Shown here: positions 63,890-64,000 of the stretch, piece after piece | Layout of the letters: the number at the start of each line of letters is the position of its first letter | Numbering within the stretch: the stretch's first letter is position 1 | Origin: Deltaproteobacteria bacterium | GTDB lineage: Bacteria > Myxococcota_A > Polyangia > JAAYKL01 | NCBI GenBank assembly: GCA_030595125.1 | Contig: JAUVDV010000010.1 | Location: forward strand, 18,862 to 82,861 | Length of the DNA: 64,000 bases | Direction: 5' to 3' | Program-made: the position numbers and the translations under genes | The notes under the pieces: generated by a model | Told to the model about the DNA's origin: nothing | The model's database searches: none | What the model saw: the letters and a program-made list of their open reading frames with translations, nothing else

Positions 63890-64000
63890 TCCCGCGCGAT
63901 CTTAAATTGTTGAAAATATTAATGAAAAAGGCCGCGCCGGCTTCGTCTATTTGGGTATGCGAACACTCAAAAAAACAAAAAAGGTGCGACCTCAGGTCGC
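63890..64000. other. AT-rich window end after truncated gene
   Basis: No gene in these 111 bp. GATCCCGCGCGATC and, at the very end, GCGACCTCAGGTCGC (63986-64000) are small palindromes. CAAAAAAACAAAAAAGG lies between. It may be the start of another insertion or repeat, but the window stops too early to tell. Confidence 0.4.

Overview
The window looks like the chromosome of a high-GC Gram-negative bacterium of the Myxococcota / former Deltaproteobacteria type. This is an inference from content: outer-membrane genes (bamA, skp, lpxD, fabZ, lpxA, a LolA-like carrier), a Hanks-type Ser/Thr kinase, PilZ, an AgmX/GltJ-like zinc-ribbon/GYF/TonB protein, MshEN-receiver-TPR and receiver-PEP-binding fusions, and about 18 predicted lipoproteins, nine of which carry long acidic (Asp-Thr/Asp-Ser)n linkers.

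Layout. 0-6.3 kb: methylmalonyl-CoA mutase genes mutA-mutB and the start of meaB, with a GH114 lipoprotein gene coupled to mutB. 6.3-15 kb: a protein kinase, a TPR/HEAT lipoprotein, a probable exported selenoprotein with an in-frame TGA in a UxxC motif, several (DT)n lipoproteins, an M49-like peptidase and a DUF433/DUF5615 toxin-antitoxin pair. 15-22.4 kb: the bamA-skp-lpxD-fabZ-lpxA envelope cluster, interrupted by gdhA. 23-29.5 kb: an operon of an MshEN-receiver-TPR protein, a GltJ-like protein, SctS/FliQ and SctT/FliR, followed by an LRR-like lipoprotein gene and preceded by a PilZ gene. 29.5-39 kb: a P-domain lipoprotein, a giant S41 protease, tRNA-Leu(UAG), a VWA lipoprotein and an RraA-like protein. 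39-54.6 kb: a three-gene operon around a MutL/GlmL-type ASKHA protein, YgiQ, a TMTC-like membrane protein, an S9 peptidase, a divergent fRMsr, ManA, a DsbA-like lipoprotein, a PduO-type adenosyltransferase and a LolA-like protein. 54.6-64 kb: tandem 1000-residue receiver/PEP-pyruvate-binding paralogues, a DEAD-box helicase that looks inserted, and a probably truncated beta-propeller lipoprotein.

Two themes stand out. Adenosylcobalamin metabolism recurs: mutA, mutB, meaB, the ATR adenosyltransferase and the MutL-type protein. Repeats are abundant: three composite inverted-repeat elements plus a solo arm, a 56-bp palindromic element present three times (once inside a gene and once at the start of another), a 9-bp-period inverted array, a heptamer array and a palindrome abutting gdhA.

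The best candidate for something new is the TGA-containing thioredoxin-like lipoprotein at 8859-9479. Its two halves lie in the same frame, separated only by one TGA at the first position of a CxxC-type site, and a hairpin of bacterial SECIS geometry follows immediately.
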